16,767 nt of DNA from Perkinsus olseni. Its lineage: Eukaryota; Perkinsozoa; Perkinsida; Perkinsidae. Under the pieces are notes generated by a model. The model had not been told where the DNA came from. It did not search any database and worked only from the letters and a program-made list of their open reading frames with translations. Below, piece after piece: positions 1 through 8,132 of the stretch (position 1 is the first letter of the stretch; each line of letters begins with the position of its first letter). Location: NCBI GenBank assembly GCA_013115135.1, contig JABANP010000801.1, positions 1-16,767 on the forward strand, given 5' to 3'. Both the position numbers and the translations under genes were made by a program.

Positions 1-427
1 GGGCGCTGCTTTCGTTTCGGTTGGTTCTGGTTTGGTTCGGTTTGCCGCAAAGCCTAACCGAAATAAGACGCCCGATTCGGTTCGGGCTCTACACCGATTT
101 CGGTTTGTCTTTTGTCGATTTCGGTTCGTTTTTGTCAATTTCGGTTCGCTGTCGGCCGATTTCATGCATGCTGCATCAATGCATGCATGTATGCTTGAGT
201 GGGTGTGACCTCTATTTAGCACCGTTAGTCTAGTAACGGTGCGAGGCTCACTATAGAGGTTCCAGCGATGTGCGATGGCTGCACTGAGTCCTATGATTGG
301 GCCAGCCGAACCGAATCAGCCGAAACGAACCAACCGAACTCGGCGAACCGAACTCACCGAAACAATCTCGGGGCCATCGAACCGAATCGCACCGAACTAT
401 GATTTTGTCTTTCGGTGCCCACCTCTA
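1..427. mobile_element. hAT-like non-autonomous element, copy A (left end cut by the window)
   Basis: The right part of the element seen complete at 5618-6059 and 11098-11534. It ends GTGCCCACCTCTA at 427, followed by the right target duplication GCTCCTTC at 428-435. The left arm is rich in TTCGGTT and the right arm in AACCGAA, so the element can fold back on itself. No transposase is encoded. It resembles copy C more than copy B. Confidence 0.7.
219..242. repeat. Hairpin inside the hAT-like element, copy A
   Basis: Perfect 9-bp stem GCACCGTTA / TAACGGTGC around the 6-nt loop GTCTAG. It is conserved in all three element copies and sits near the centre between the two arms. Confidence 0.8.
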
Positions 428-1401
428 GCTCCTTCGTAGTTGACCAGTGGCCCCGCTGACAACGGTATATTCACTGAGAAGGTTTGGAATGCTGCTTCGC
501 TCTCGGGTTCAACGCCGACCTCTTCCGGAGCTTAACGAGAAATTCTCATTCTTCTGTAGCTGCCGCTTCGCGACGGTTGACTGGGGCAATTGTTGTGGCT
601 GCAGTCATTTCCTTTGGCGACAATCTGTTGCTTTTTGCCGTGAACCTGCCCGACCCACCACGGCTGATGGACTCGCTGTGCGGGTTGCTTGTGCATCAAC
701 ACTGGATTGACGAGGATCCTCGATTTTTTATGGAGAACTAGTACTCCGAGAAACAGGTACCAATCTCCTAATACCGAACATAGCTTTATATTCCTCCAGA
801 CCGGGACGTTCGTTTCAGGACGCCCGAATTGAGCATGTATCGGCACTGAGAATCTTCTATAGGAATCCCTCAGTTTTCTTCCATCGCGGTTACTCGCACG
901 TATCGTATAATAGCATTGCTCGAATCCCTTGGCCTCGCCCGAACCCAGAAAGGCCTTGTGACAGCACAGTTGCTTGAGTCCTCCAAAATCAGCTCACCGA
1001 TGTGAGTGACTTTCCACTGCTGAGTCACTTGCCCGCTGAGGGCCATCGTGATGTGCGGGGGCAGTTCCATCATGCCCCTCCAGACTAACGTCCATGCTGA
1101 TATTTTGTAGTGTGCCTATCGAGTTCACTCGACCCTTGTAATGCCCAGCTTTGATAACTGGACGGGGAGCCTCGACCCAAAGCACAAGCAGTTGCAGTGA
1201 CAAGACGGCCAATCGATAAAGAAAAGCGACTGGTATTTCGGAGGGTCCAAGAATATATAATAGCGAGAGTCTGCAGAGGCCGTTCCCTGACTGGTGAATC
1301 TCTGCGGCAACCAGACGACCACGATGAGTGAGGAAAGGCACTAAGTCCCGGGCCGGGGCCTTCGGCGGAGTGCGCCCTTGTGATTCACGCTCGAAGTCTC
1401 T
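397..1401 (-). pseudogene. Antisense candidate gene, upstream exons, copy A (frame broken)
   Basis: Minus-strand counterpart of 6029-7029 and 11504-12504. The same splice sites are present: donor GTGAGC after 998, acceptor before 954, donor GTAACC after 894 and acceptor before 856. Compared with the other two copies it has extra bases in or beside short runs: one G near 1056-1061, one T in TTCCTTTGG near 611-617, one T near 550-555 and one G near 526-530. Together these break the frame. Since every change is a run-length change, sequencing error is as likely as true decay. The product is not recognised; see the copy at 6029-7029 for the model. Confidence 0.3.
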
Positions 1402-1493
1402 CTACCTGCGTTTGACATGCAAGGGGACCTCGTCCGCCCCCTGTAGTCCTGCAACCACTCACGAGGATCTTGGCATTATCATTTGACATGAAT

Positions 1494-1516
1494 GATGATA
1501 TCGCGGCGATGTCATC
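1494..1516. repeat. 23-bp near-palindrome, copy A
   Basis: GATGATATCGC-G-GCGATGTCATC, an inverted repeat with 11-bp arms and one mismatch. It is present unchanged in copies B (7123-7145) and C (12597-12619). No function is assigned. Confidence 0.6.
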
Positions 1517-1710
1517 TTAATGCCCACACGTACTTAATCTAGCTGGTATGTAGGCAGGATTTTCTTTGCAATTACCGTAGGACTGATAACCGCCTGCCGG
1601 CTCCGAAGTCGATTATCGTCGCTCGACGACAATGGAGATCACGCAGAGGGACTGATTCCGTACCCGAGATGCCCGAGTGCCGCCGGGGCTTCAAGCATCG
1701 TTGGGAAGAC

Positions 1711-1902
1711 TCAAGACCTCAGACATCGGGTACGATCCGTCACTGACGGACCGTCAGGGACTAGGCAATGATCCAAAAAGCTTGGTATATGTGCACCGCT
1801 TCTGCCACGTTTTTCAACATCGACGGCCTCTTGTCTACTGCGTTTTCTCGGAGTAAGTGCGTACTGCGTGAGCCCTCGTGAGAGCCCCGGGATGGAGGGC
1901 AT
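1711..1902 (-). CDS. Possible 5' exon of the antisense gene, copy A
   Basis: Minus-strand open frame of 63 codons from an ATG at 1902. The start MPSIPGLSRG is followed by a basic stretch with PRKRSRQEA and then SFLDHCLV. It lies upstream, in antisense sense, of the larger antisense frames at 397-1401 and could be their first exon. I could not fix the joining intron or introns. In copy B the frame is shifted by run-length changes (GCCCCTCG and GCCCCCGG), and in copy C it stops slightly differently. It may be non-coding. Confidence 0.22.
   Translation of the reverse strand: MPSIPGLSRGLTQYALTPRKRSRQEAVDVEKRGRSGAHIPSFLDHCLVPDGPSVTDRTRCLRS
1739..1761. repeat. Inverted repeat around a single centre base, copy A
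   Basis: GTCACTGACGG-A-CCGTCAGGGAC. In copies B (7367-7389) and C (12840-12862) the arms pair perfectly, CCGTCAGTGAC; copy A carries one mismatch. No function is assigned. Confidence 0.6.
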
Positions 1903-1905
1903 ATT

Positions 1906-1932
1906 GAGAGTGTGGGACTGCCGCACACTCTC
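1906..1932. repeat. Hairpin GAGAGTGTG / CACACTCTC, copy A
   Basis: Nine-bp stem with a 9-nt loop. The stem is unchanged in all three copies, although in copy C (13007-13033) the loop has changed and the sequence beyond it is diverged. Confidence 0.6.
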
Positions 1933-2501
1933 GACCGAGGTTTTCAGTTTGGCCAATTGTCGTGCTTGCAAGGAAAGTGGCGTAGATTCAGAAAGCCCAC
2001 GTGTGTGGACAATTGTAATTTTCCCCACGGGTAGCCAACCGCGTCCTGGTTTCAGCTACAACGCACAGACTAGCTCACGGGATCTCCCTTCAAACTTCGA
2101 TTCGGAAGGGACGAGGAATCGATCTCCTCCTCCTCCTTCTTCAAAATCCGCGGAGCACCGCTCCTGATAGATTGACCGAAGTTCCTTTTCTAGCAGGGAA
2201 AGGCTTCCGTACTCTGGACGGTCTACAACGCTTTGTCTTGAAATGAAATCTTGGTGTATGCATATAATCTGTATGACCTTAATATCATATTAATCTATGC
2301 TGATCATATAAATGTTAAGGTCTATATTCAGAAATGACGGAGTTGCACCCGTCTCTCGCTAAGCTGAAGGTCCTCGTCGCGTAGTGTTTTACTGATCGTG
2401 GTACACGCTGGCGTCAAGCATATCGAGCGTGGAACTCCATTGTATTCTGTATTCCATGGATCGAGCGGGAAAGCGTTCCCACAGTGACCAATGCCTCCTA
2501 G
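1933..2501. other. Non-coding end of the large intron before the 3' exons, copy A
   Basis: I see no convincing gene here. It holds an AT-rich stretch (about 2250-2335) with an inverted repeat GACCTTAA (2275-2282) / TTAAGGTC (2315-2322). It ends at a splice acceptor, AATGCCTCCTAG at 2490-2501, in front of the first 3' exon of the receptor gene. Copy B is nearly identical; copy C is diverged here. Confidence 0.55.
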
Positions 2502-3655
2502 GTTCGTACTCCTACGAGTTCGGTGATCACGGAGGACTCATAGTCATGGCGGACGTTACACGAAGAACGAGCAATGTTGTCTTCTCGTGGACCGAGGGGG
2601 CTGACTGGTGACGACCCTAGGGCTGTGGACTGCGACTACCAGTGACTCGTCCAGGTATGATTTCGAGCTCGACGGGGAGCCCTTCCACGTCAACAACATC
2701 ATCACGTCCGACTCGGCCGCTTCCACTAAGTTCCTGATATATGGCACGCGAGATTACGATAGTGAGCCGACGCCGATCAGCCAAGCTGTTGATGTCTGAG
2801 GACCCCCATAAGGAGCTGTCTTGTCAACTTGTAGATGTGCTTTTATCACCTTGACTTCTCATCGATTCTGCCGAGGACGTGTAGCGGGTATTGGGCCCCC
2901 GGATGCTCAGTCAAGCGACTACGAGACGTGGATACCGAGTGCTGGCCTGTGAGTCCCTCCGAGCTCTCCTCACTGAACGCTTCCACCCTGGAGGTTTCAC
3001 CCCATTTCTCAACTCGGGTGCCCACTTCGATACTCGCAAAGAAGGCTGCATTTGGCCAGCTACACGCTCGCTCAGGATCTCCGGCGAGTCGTGCCTCCTC
3101 GGGCGTATCACAAGCTATGTCCGCCGCAAGCCACATGCGAAGTGCTTCAACGGTGAGTGGTGCCGCTCTTCCTTACATCACGCACTGGGCTGATCAGGGG
3201 AGAAGTTCGAGAGACCCGTCTTCAAGAACAACTGTCCATGCACGTTCGAAGACTACCACTGCGCGCTCGGCTTCGCAAGAACGCTGGGCGAATCGGAGTG
3301 CAGGCCGGTTGACGTTGATGCGGTACTCACGCTGACGGCGGGCTGGCCTAGTGGAAGTCCATCGCTCGTCCGCATTAGACCTCACGTTCCTGGAAACAGC
3401 ATCCTATGATCGCAGGGATGGTCCTTGCAGGTGCTAACTCCAGAAGAGATGGAGTGCACTTCCTCTGGGGCTTACTTCGCGGATGCCTATCGGAGAGTCC
3501 CCGGTGACACTTGCGAGGGAGGCTTCGTGCCACCCAAGGCACAGGTCCCTTGTCCCAGTTTTAGTCCGCTTTCTAGAGGTACTGGAAGGCCCGCCTCGTC
3601 CATGACGGGTGTTGTCTTCTCAGCGGCTTTGATAGCTTTCGCCCTCATCGTGGTC
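2502..3655 (+). pseudogene. Sortilin-type receptor, 3' exons 1-6, copy A, truncated in the transmembrane segment
   Basis: Exons 2502-2607, 2643-2761, 2835-2948, 3076-3152, 3198-3322 and 3431-3655, with introns of 35, 73, 127, 45 and 108 nt. They encode the last part of the VPS10 domain (DHGGLIVMAD, a degenerate Asp-box in SWTEGADC), the ten-cysteine module (NNCPCTFEDYHC, RRVPGDTCEGG) and the start of a transmembrane helix (SAALIAFALIVV). Exon 3 is 114 nt, not the 112 nt that keeps frame in copy C, because of an extra T and an extra C in two runs. The gene then breaks off in the helix. The continuation after 3655 is VPS10 sequence in a frame shifted by one, so this copy cannot make a normal receptor. 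Confidence 0.8.
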
Positions 3656-4416
3656 CACTCGAGTTGGCCTGCCGGCAACTCCCCGTGTCACCGCCCCCTC
3701 GTCGGCATCCGAGGCTGCGATTATGGCTCAGGCAAGCAACCAGGAAGGAGAGGTGGCCATAGAGCGTATCTTATCCATGGACGGCGTGTATATAGCGAAC
3801 TACGTTGATGACCCTTTCGTCGAGTTCTCCGAAGAGGAAGGTGAACTCGTGGATGATGAACCTGTGGTTGGTGACAGGGTCCACAGCCCGCCGTGATCTC
3901 GGCTCGCGCTCGCCTTTCAGGAGGGCATAGACTTCCAGCGCCACCATGGGGCGGTGAAGCCCTCCAAAGATGAGGACTACATCCGTAGGCTCGGCCATCC
4001 GGGCATTCAGAATACTTAGCCGGACAGGTACCGTTATCAGCTTCGACAATGGCGGCATGTGGTCGCATCTTGAACCTCCGGCGGGGGATCATGAGGGTCG
4101 TCAGATAGAATGCCCCAAATCGAGGTTCGCCTGCCTTTCAGAAAGCTTTCAGGGACTGGTCTTGATCAGATGCTCGATCCACCTCCATGTGGTGTCGAGC
4201 GAAGTAACGTCAGTGCCGCTGTACGCAACGGAAGCTGCTGTTGGGCTCATCCTCGCCATGGGTGATGTCACAAGGCTCTCTCCATCATCCGTCGATTGCC
4301 TCCGCGCCTTCCACTCCTCTCAGGCAACATCGGTCCCTATCTGCGCTATGAGCAGGATGAAATGAATACGTATCTCTCGCGAGATGGTGGCCTCACATGG
4401 CAGGAGGTCCACGCGG
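3656..4416 (+). CDS. Sortilin-type receptor, central VPS10-domain exons (segment L)
   Basis: Five exons, 3656-3878, 3921-3984, 4028-4124, 4170-4261 and 4324-4416, joined in phase by GT-AG introns of 42, 43, 45 and 62 nt. The product aligns in order with the C-terminal half of the sortilin VPS10 beta-propeller: MDGVYIAN, an Asp-box SFDNGGMW, CSIHLHV, VGLILAMG, then a second Asp-box LSRDGGLTW followed by EVHAG. The final donor (phase 1) fits exactly the acceptor of the downstream 3' exon, giving HAG-SYSYEFGDHGG as in sortilins. VPS10 receptors are type I membrane cargo receptors of the Golgi-endosome route. The N-terminal half and signal peptide are not here. The left edge at 3656 is a rearrangement junction, not a start; exon 1 reads ACT CGA GTT from 3657. 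The only unusual donor is GTCCAC at 3879. Confidence 0.85.
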
Positions 4417-4505
4417 GTGAGACCCGTTATTAGGATATTTTCTATGTATATCGGAGTTTCACCCGTTATGCGTGAAGTGCCGTTTTTCGGCAAGTCAAAA
4501 ACGCG

Positions 4506-4824
4506 GAAATGCGAAATGTGTTTTCACTAGTGTTTTTCATATCTCGGGCAAGAATACATTGCCGCGTGGTTGTTGATATCTTACGAGTATGTTAAATAGA
4601 TAACTCGAATGATGGAAGGCTAACGTATACTATTTACACCCATCGTGGTCTCACGTGAAGAAATGTGTCGCTGAACCAGTGACACTGGGGGCTTTGATGT
4701 CGATTGCGGAGCGATATGAAACCAACAGGATCATTCAACCAGCATTCAACCAGATGAACTCCACGCGACAAGCACTCCAAGTAACTTCGAAACTAAATTA
4801 GCACCAACTCTGTCAAGCTTTGTG
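4506..4824. other. Spacer start with no gene seen, copy B
   Basis: About 320 bp of moderately AT-rich sequence in which I see no supported gene. It contains a short tandem repeat, CATTCAACCAG twice, around 4733-4755. The same sequence follows the tandem junction at 9977-10295. In that copy its first 90 bases are read as the altered C terminus of the upstream receptor copy. Confidence 0.5.
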
Positions 4825-4858
<34 letters not shown>

Positions 4859-4863
4859 GCAGC
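4825..4863. repeat. (ATC)11(AGC)2 microsatellite
   Basis: Eleven ATC units at 4825-4857, then two AGC units. The second copy of the unit has thirteen ATC and three AGC (10296-10343), so the tract has changed length since the duplication or differs by assembly. Confidence 0.95.
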
Positions 4864-4900
4864 ACAAACTGTCCACGATCATCGGTTCACGCCGCATGAC

Positions 4901-5568
4901 TCAAAGTGCAACTTTGACGCTGTGTACGGTATACAGCCTCCAACAAGACGATTCCTTGGTACGATGCTGGGCCCAATAACCATCGAGAACAGAGGTCCTC
5001 CGCGGAGAGCCCTCGGAGAGCAGACCATACCGACAATCGATACCTTCCGCTCCCGCATCGTGTTCCCGATGGCTATGCACGCTGGATACTTTCACCGTCC
5101 ACCCTTCTACTGTAGAAAAAGACACGGAAAAGATGCTCAGAGTGAATTGATAAGACAGATGGTGGAGGTTACGCGAAGATGTCTGCTTAGCCCGATGCCG
5201 CATAGGTAAGCAAATCAGGATACACGCCCCGCACTACGAGTTTGAAACATTTTCATTGCTTTGCTTTTTCCTTCACCTGCATCGGCCATATCATGAGGTC
5301 GCTTCCTTCCCCGGTCGGCTTCCTCCCTTATCTCGCTCCACCATGGAGCTGGAGCCGATCGAGACTGAGAACCGATCACGTTGTCAGTGGCATCAGTGAG
5401 GGGATGAACATAGCCAAGTCGAACGGTAAAGACCGGTTGAGCAGTACGTGAAGTACTCGTCCCCAGTCGCAGCTCGAGGATGAGATTCTTGTCCTCTTCA
5501 TATCCGGTCTTGCACAGTGTGATAGAGTTTCGAGCGAGGTTGTTGATACCATAATGAATGTTGTTCAT
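4901..5568 (-). CDS. Antisense candidate gene, exons downstream of the hAT-like element (first X copy)
   Basis: Two minus-strand exons, 5568-5238 and 5109-4901, joined in phase by a 128-nt intron with donor GTAGTG and a pyrimidine-rich acceptor GTCTTTTTCTACAG. The predicted product is about 180 residues. The first exon gives KTGYEEDKNLILELRLG, then VFTVRLGYVHPL and a charged stretch REEADRGRKRPHD. The second starts LEGWTVKVSSVHSH and ends HSVKVAL before a TGA. I recognise no family. An ATG at 5568 could be a start, or these could be 3' exons of the antisense frames at 6029-7029, with the hAT-like element between them. The + strand is also open across 4826-5209, which weakens the case. Confidence 0.35.
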
Positions 5569-5595
5569 ACCATGATACTATAATGTTGTTCATAC
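5557..5595. repeat. Short direct repeat next to the hAT-like element
   Basis: AATGTTGTTCATAC occurs at 5557-5570 and again at 5582-5595, with a third imperfect form (GGTTGTTGATACC) just before. The same pattern is at 11037-11075 in the next copy. Confidence 0.7.
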
Positions 5596-5617
5596 TATGA
5601 AGATTCCCAGCTCCTCC

Positions 5618-6059
5618 TAGGGGTGGGCACTGCTTTCGTTTCGGTTGGTTCGGGTGGTTCGGTTTGGTTCGGTTCGCCGCAAAACCTAACCGAAATGAGA
5701 CGCCCGATTCGGTTCGGGCTCTACACCGATTTCGGTTCGTCTTTTTTTGTCGATTTCGGTTCGCTGTCGGCCGATTTCATGCATGCTGCATCAATGCATG
5801 CATGTATGCTTGGAGTGGGTGTGACCTCCTATTTAGCACCGTTAGTCTAGTAACGGTGCGAGGCTTACTATAGAGCTTCCAGCGACGTGCGATGGCTGCA
5901 CTTAGTCCTATCATTGGGCCCGCCGAACCGAATCAGCCGAAACGAACCAACCGACTTCACTACAACCGAAATCGGCGAACCGAACTCACCGAAACAATCT
6001 CGGGGCCATCGAACCGAATCGCACCGAACTATGATTTTATCTTTCGGTGCCCACCTCTA
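5618..6059. mobile_element. hAT-like non-autonomous element (MITE), copy B, complete
   Basis: A 442-bp element with terminal inverted repeats TAGGGGTGGGC (left) and TAGAGGTGGGC (right, read inward), one mismatch in eleven. It is flanked by an 8-bp target duplication, GCTCCTCC (5610-5617) and GCTCCTTC (6060-6067), seven of eight matching. TAGGGGTGGGC-type ends with 8-bp duplications are typical of the hAT superfamily. The arms are rich in TTCGGTT on the left and AACCGAA on the right, and a perfect hairpin lies at 5836-5859. It is too short to encode a transposase, so it would depend on one elsewhere. Compared with copies A and C it lacks part of the TTTTGTCAATTTCGG repeat and has extra sequence near 5950-5970. 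Confidence 0.75.
5836..5859. repeat. Hairpin inside the hAT-like element, copy B
   Basis: The same perfect GCACCGTTA / TAACGGTGC stem with loop GTCTAG as at 219-242. Confidence 0.8.
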
Positions 6060-7029
6060 GCTCCTTCGTAGTTGACCAGTGGCCCCGCTGACAACGGTAT
6101 ATTCACTGAGAAGGTTTGGAATGCTGCTTCGCTCTCGGGTTCAACGCCGACCTCTTCCGAGCTTAACGAGAAATTCTCATTCTCTGTAGCTGCCGCTTCG
6201 CGACGGTTGACTGGGGCAATTGTTGTGGCTGCAGTCATTTCCTTGGCGACAATCTGTTGCTTTTTGCCGTGAACCTGCCCGACCCACCACGGCTGATGGA
6301 CTCGCTGTGCGGGTTGCTTGTGCATCAACACTGGATTGACGAGGATCCTCGATTTTTTATGGAGAACTAGTACTCCGAGAAACAGGTACCAATCTCCTAA
6401 TACCGAACATAGCTTTATATTCCTCCAGACCGGGACGTTCGTTTCAGGACGCCCGAATTGAGCATGTATCGGCACTGAGAATCTTCTATAGGAATCCCTC
6501 AGTTTTCTTCCATCGCGGTTACTCGCACGTATCGTATAATAGCATTGCTCGAATCCCTTGGCCTCGCCCGAACCCAGAAAGGCCTTGTGACAGCACAGTT
6601 GCTTGAGTCCTCCAAAATCAGCTCACCGATGTGAGTGACTTTCCACTGCTGAGTCACTTGCCCGCTGAGGGCCATCGTGATGTGCGGGGCAGTTCCATCA
6701 TGCCCCTCCAGACTAACGTCCATGCTGATATTTTGTAGTGTGCCTATCGAGTTCACTCGACCCTTGTAATGCCCAGCTTTGATAACTGGACGGGGAGCCT
6801 CGACCCAAAGCACAAGCAGTTGCAGTGAGAAGACGGCCAATCGATAAAGATAAGCGACTGGTATTTCGGAGGGTCCAAGAATATATAATAGCGAGAGTCT
6901 GCAGAGGCCGTTCCCTGACTGGTGAATCTCTGCGGCAACCAGACGACCACGATGAGTGAGGAAAGGCACTAAGTCCCGGGCCGGGGCCTTCGGCGGAGTG
7001 CGCCCTTGTGATTCACGCTCGAAGTCTCT
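6029..7029 (-). CDS. Antisense candidate gene, exons upstream of the hAT-like element, copy B
   Basis: Minus-strand exons ending at 6627 (open back to 7029, 5' edge uncertain), 6583-6523 and 6485-6029. They are joined in phase by introns of 43 nt (GTGAGC...CACAAG) and 37 nt (GTAACC...CTATAG), the same size class as the introns of the receptor gene. The first exon has a hydrophobic stretch around AYLYRLAVFSLQLLVLWV and then HITMALSGQVTQQWKV. The last starts RFSVPIHAQFGRPETNV and ends in an acidic, alanine-rich part (SSEEVGVEPESEAAF). The stop lies about ten codons inside the hAT-like element. No family is recognised. The evidence is frame length, phase-matching introns and retention of frame in two copies. 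Confidence 0.4.
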
Positions 7030-7122
7030 CTACCTGCGTTTGACATGCAAGGGGACCTCGTCCGCCCCCTGTAGTCCTGCAACCACTCACGAGGATCTTG
7101 GCATTATCATTTTGACATGAAT

Positions 7123-7145
7123 GATGATATCGCGGCGATGTCATC
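7123..7145. repeat. 23-bp near-palindrome, copy B
   Basis: Same sequence as at 1494-1516. Confidence 0.6.
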
Positions 7146-7366
7146 TTAATGCCCACACGTACTTAATCTAGCTGGTATGTAGGCAGGATTTTCTTGCAAT
7201 TACCGTAGGACTGATAACCGCCTGCCGGCTCCGAAGTCGATTATCGTCGCTCGACGACAATGGAGATCACGCAGAGGGACTGATTCCGTACCCGAGATGC
7301 CCGAGTGCCGCCGGGGCTTCAAGCATCGTTGGGAAGACTCAAGACCTCAGACATCGGGTACGATCC

Positions 7367-7389
7367 GTCACTGACGGACCGTCAGTGAC
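7367..7389. repeat. Perfect inverted repeat, copy B
   Basis: GTCACTGACGG-A-CCGTCAGTGAC, 11-bp arms with no mismatch around one centre base. Confidence 0.65.
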
Positions 7390-7535
7390 TAGGCAATGAT
7401 CCAAAAAGCTTGGTATATGTGCACCGCTTCTGCCACGTTTTTCAACATCGACGGCCTCTTGTCTACTGCGTTTTCTCGGAGTAAGTGCGTACTGCGTGAG
7501 CCCCTCGTGAGAGCCCCCGGGATGGAGGGCATATT

Positions 7536-7562
7536 GAGAGTGTGGGACTGCCGCACACTCTC
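7536..7562. repeat. Hairpin GAGAGTGTG / CACACTCTC, copy B
   Basis: Same stem and loop as in copy A. Confidence 0.6.
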
Positions 7563-8132
7563 GACCGAGGTTTTCAGTTTGGCCAATTGTCGTGCTTGCA
7601 AGGAAAGTGGCGTAGATTCAGAAAGCCCACGTGTGTGGACAATTGTAATTTTCCCCACGGGTAGCCAACCGCGTCCTGGTTTCAGCTACAACGCACAGAC
7701 TAGCTCACGGGATCTCCCTTCAAACTTCGATTCGGAAGGGACGAGGAATCGATCTCCTCCTCCTCCTTCTTCAAAATCCGCGGAGCACCGCTCCTGATAG
7801 ATTGACCGAAGTTCCTTTTCTAGCAGGGAAAGGCTTCCGTACTCTGGACGGTCTACAACGCTTTGTCTTGAAATGAAATCTTGGTGTATGCATATAATCT
7901 GTATGACCTTAATATCATATTAATCTATGCTGATCATATAAATGTTAAGGTCTATATTCAGAAATGACGGAGTTGCACCCGTCTCTCGCTAAGCTGAAGG
8001 TCCTCGTCGCGTAGTGTTTTTACTGATCGTGGTACACGCTGGCGTCAAGCATATCGAGCGTGGAACTCCATTGTATTCTGTATTCCATGGATCGAGCGGG
8101 AAAGCGTTCCCACAGTGACCAATGCCTCCTAG

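Larger units (their letters stand above)
1..3655 (+). repeat. Left partial copy (A) of the sortilin-spacer tandem unit
   Basis: This stretch matches 5625-9286 and, up to the transmembrane exon, 11105-14740 almost base for base. It begins inside the hAT-like element and ends inside the transmembrane-coding exon, where the sequence switches abruptly at 3655/3656 to central VPS10 exons. Differences from the other copies are mainly one-base changes in homopolymer runs, for example an extra G near 1056-1061 and an extra T near 2841-2844, plus a few substitutions. It is the 3' part of a larger duplicated unit whose left part should lie before this window. Confidence 0.9.
4417..8132 (+). other. Inferred 3.7 kb intron of the sortilin-type gene
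   Basis: It begins with donor GTGAGA at 4417, directly after the phase-1 exon ending CAC GCG G. It ends with acceptor CCTCCTAG at 8132, before a phase-1-compatible exon. Every other intron of this gene is 35-127 nt. The interior carries an ATC microsatellite, antisense open frames and a hAT-like element. That it is removed as one intron is inference from phase and protein homology. Nothing proves transcription. Confidence 0.6.
7030..8132. other. Spacer end with weak antisense frame and no firm gene, copy B
   Basis: It contains the near-palindromes at 7123-7145 and 7367-7389, the hairpin at 7536-7562 and the AT-rich inverted repeat at about 7906-7953. The candidate antisense 5' exon (1711-1902 in copy A) is frame-broken here by longer C runs at about 7500-7520. 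It ends at the acceptor of the first 3' exon of the receptor. Otherwise I see nothing. Confidence 0.5.

Noticed and set aside
1..427. Telomere-like or satellite array of TTCGGTT
   Set aside because: The motif is irregularly spaced, flips to AACCGAA on the right and is bounded by terminal inverted repeats with a target duplication.
447..741. Overlapping + strand frames opposite the antisense exons, one with a hydrophobic stretch
   Set aside because: They exist at this length only in copy A, where extra bases shift frames. In copies B and C the + strand stops after about 66 codons while the minus strand stays open.
3656..4505. Insertion of foreign DNA into copy A
   Set aside because: Spliced in phase, it encodes the central VPS10 exons expected just upstream of the 3' exons, so it is part of the same gene.
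4826..5209. + strand open frame with a poly-serine start, followed by a good donor GTAAGC
   Set aside because: The serine run is only the ATC microsatellite read in one frame. There is no ATG before the microsatellite, and the minus strand offers a spliced model with matching phases.
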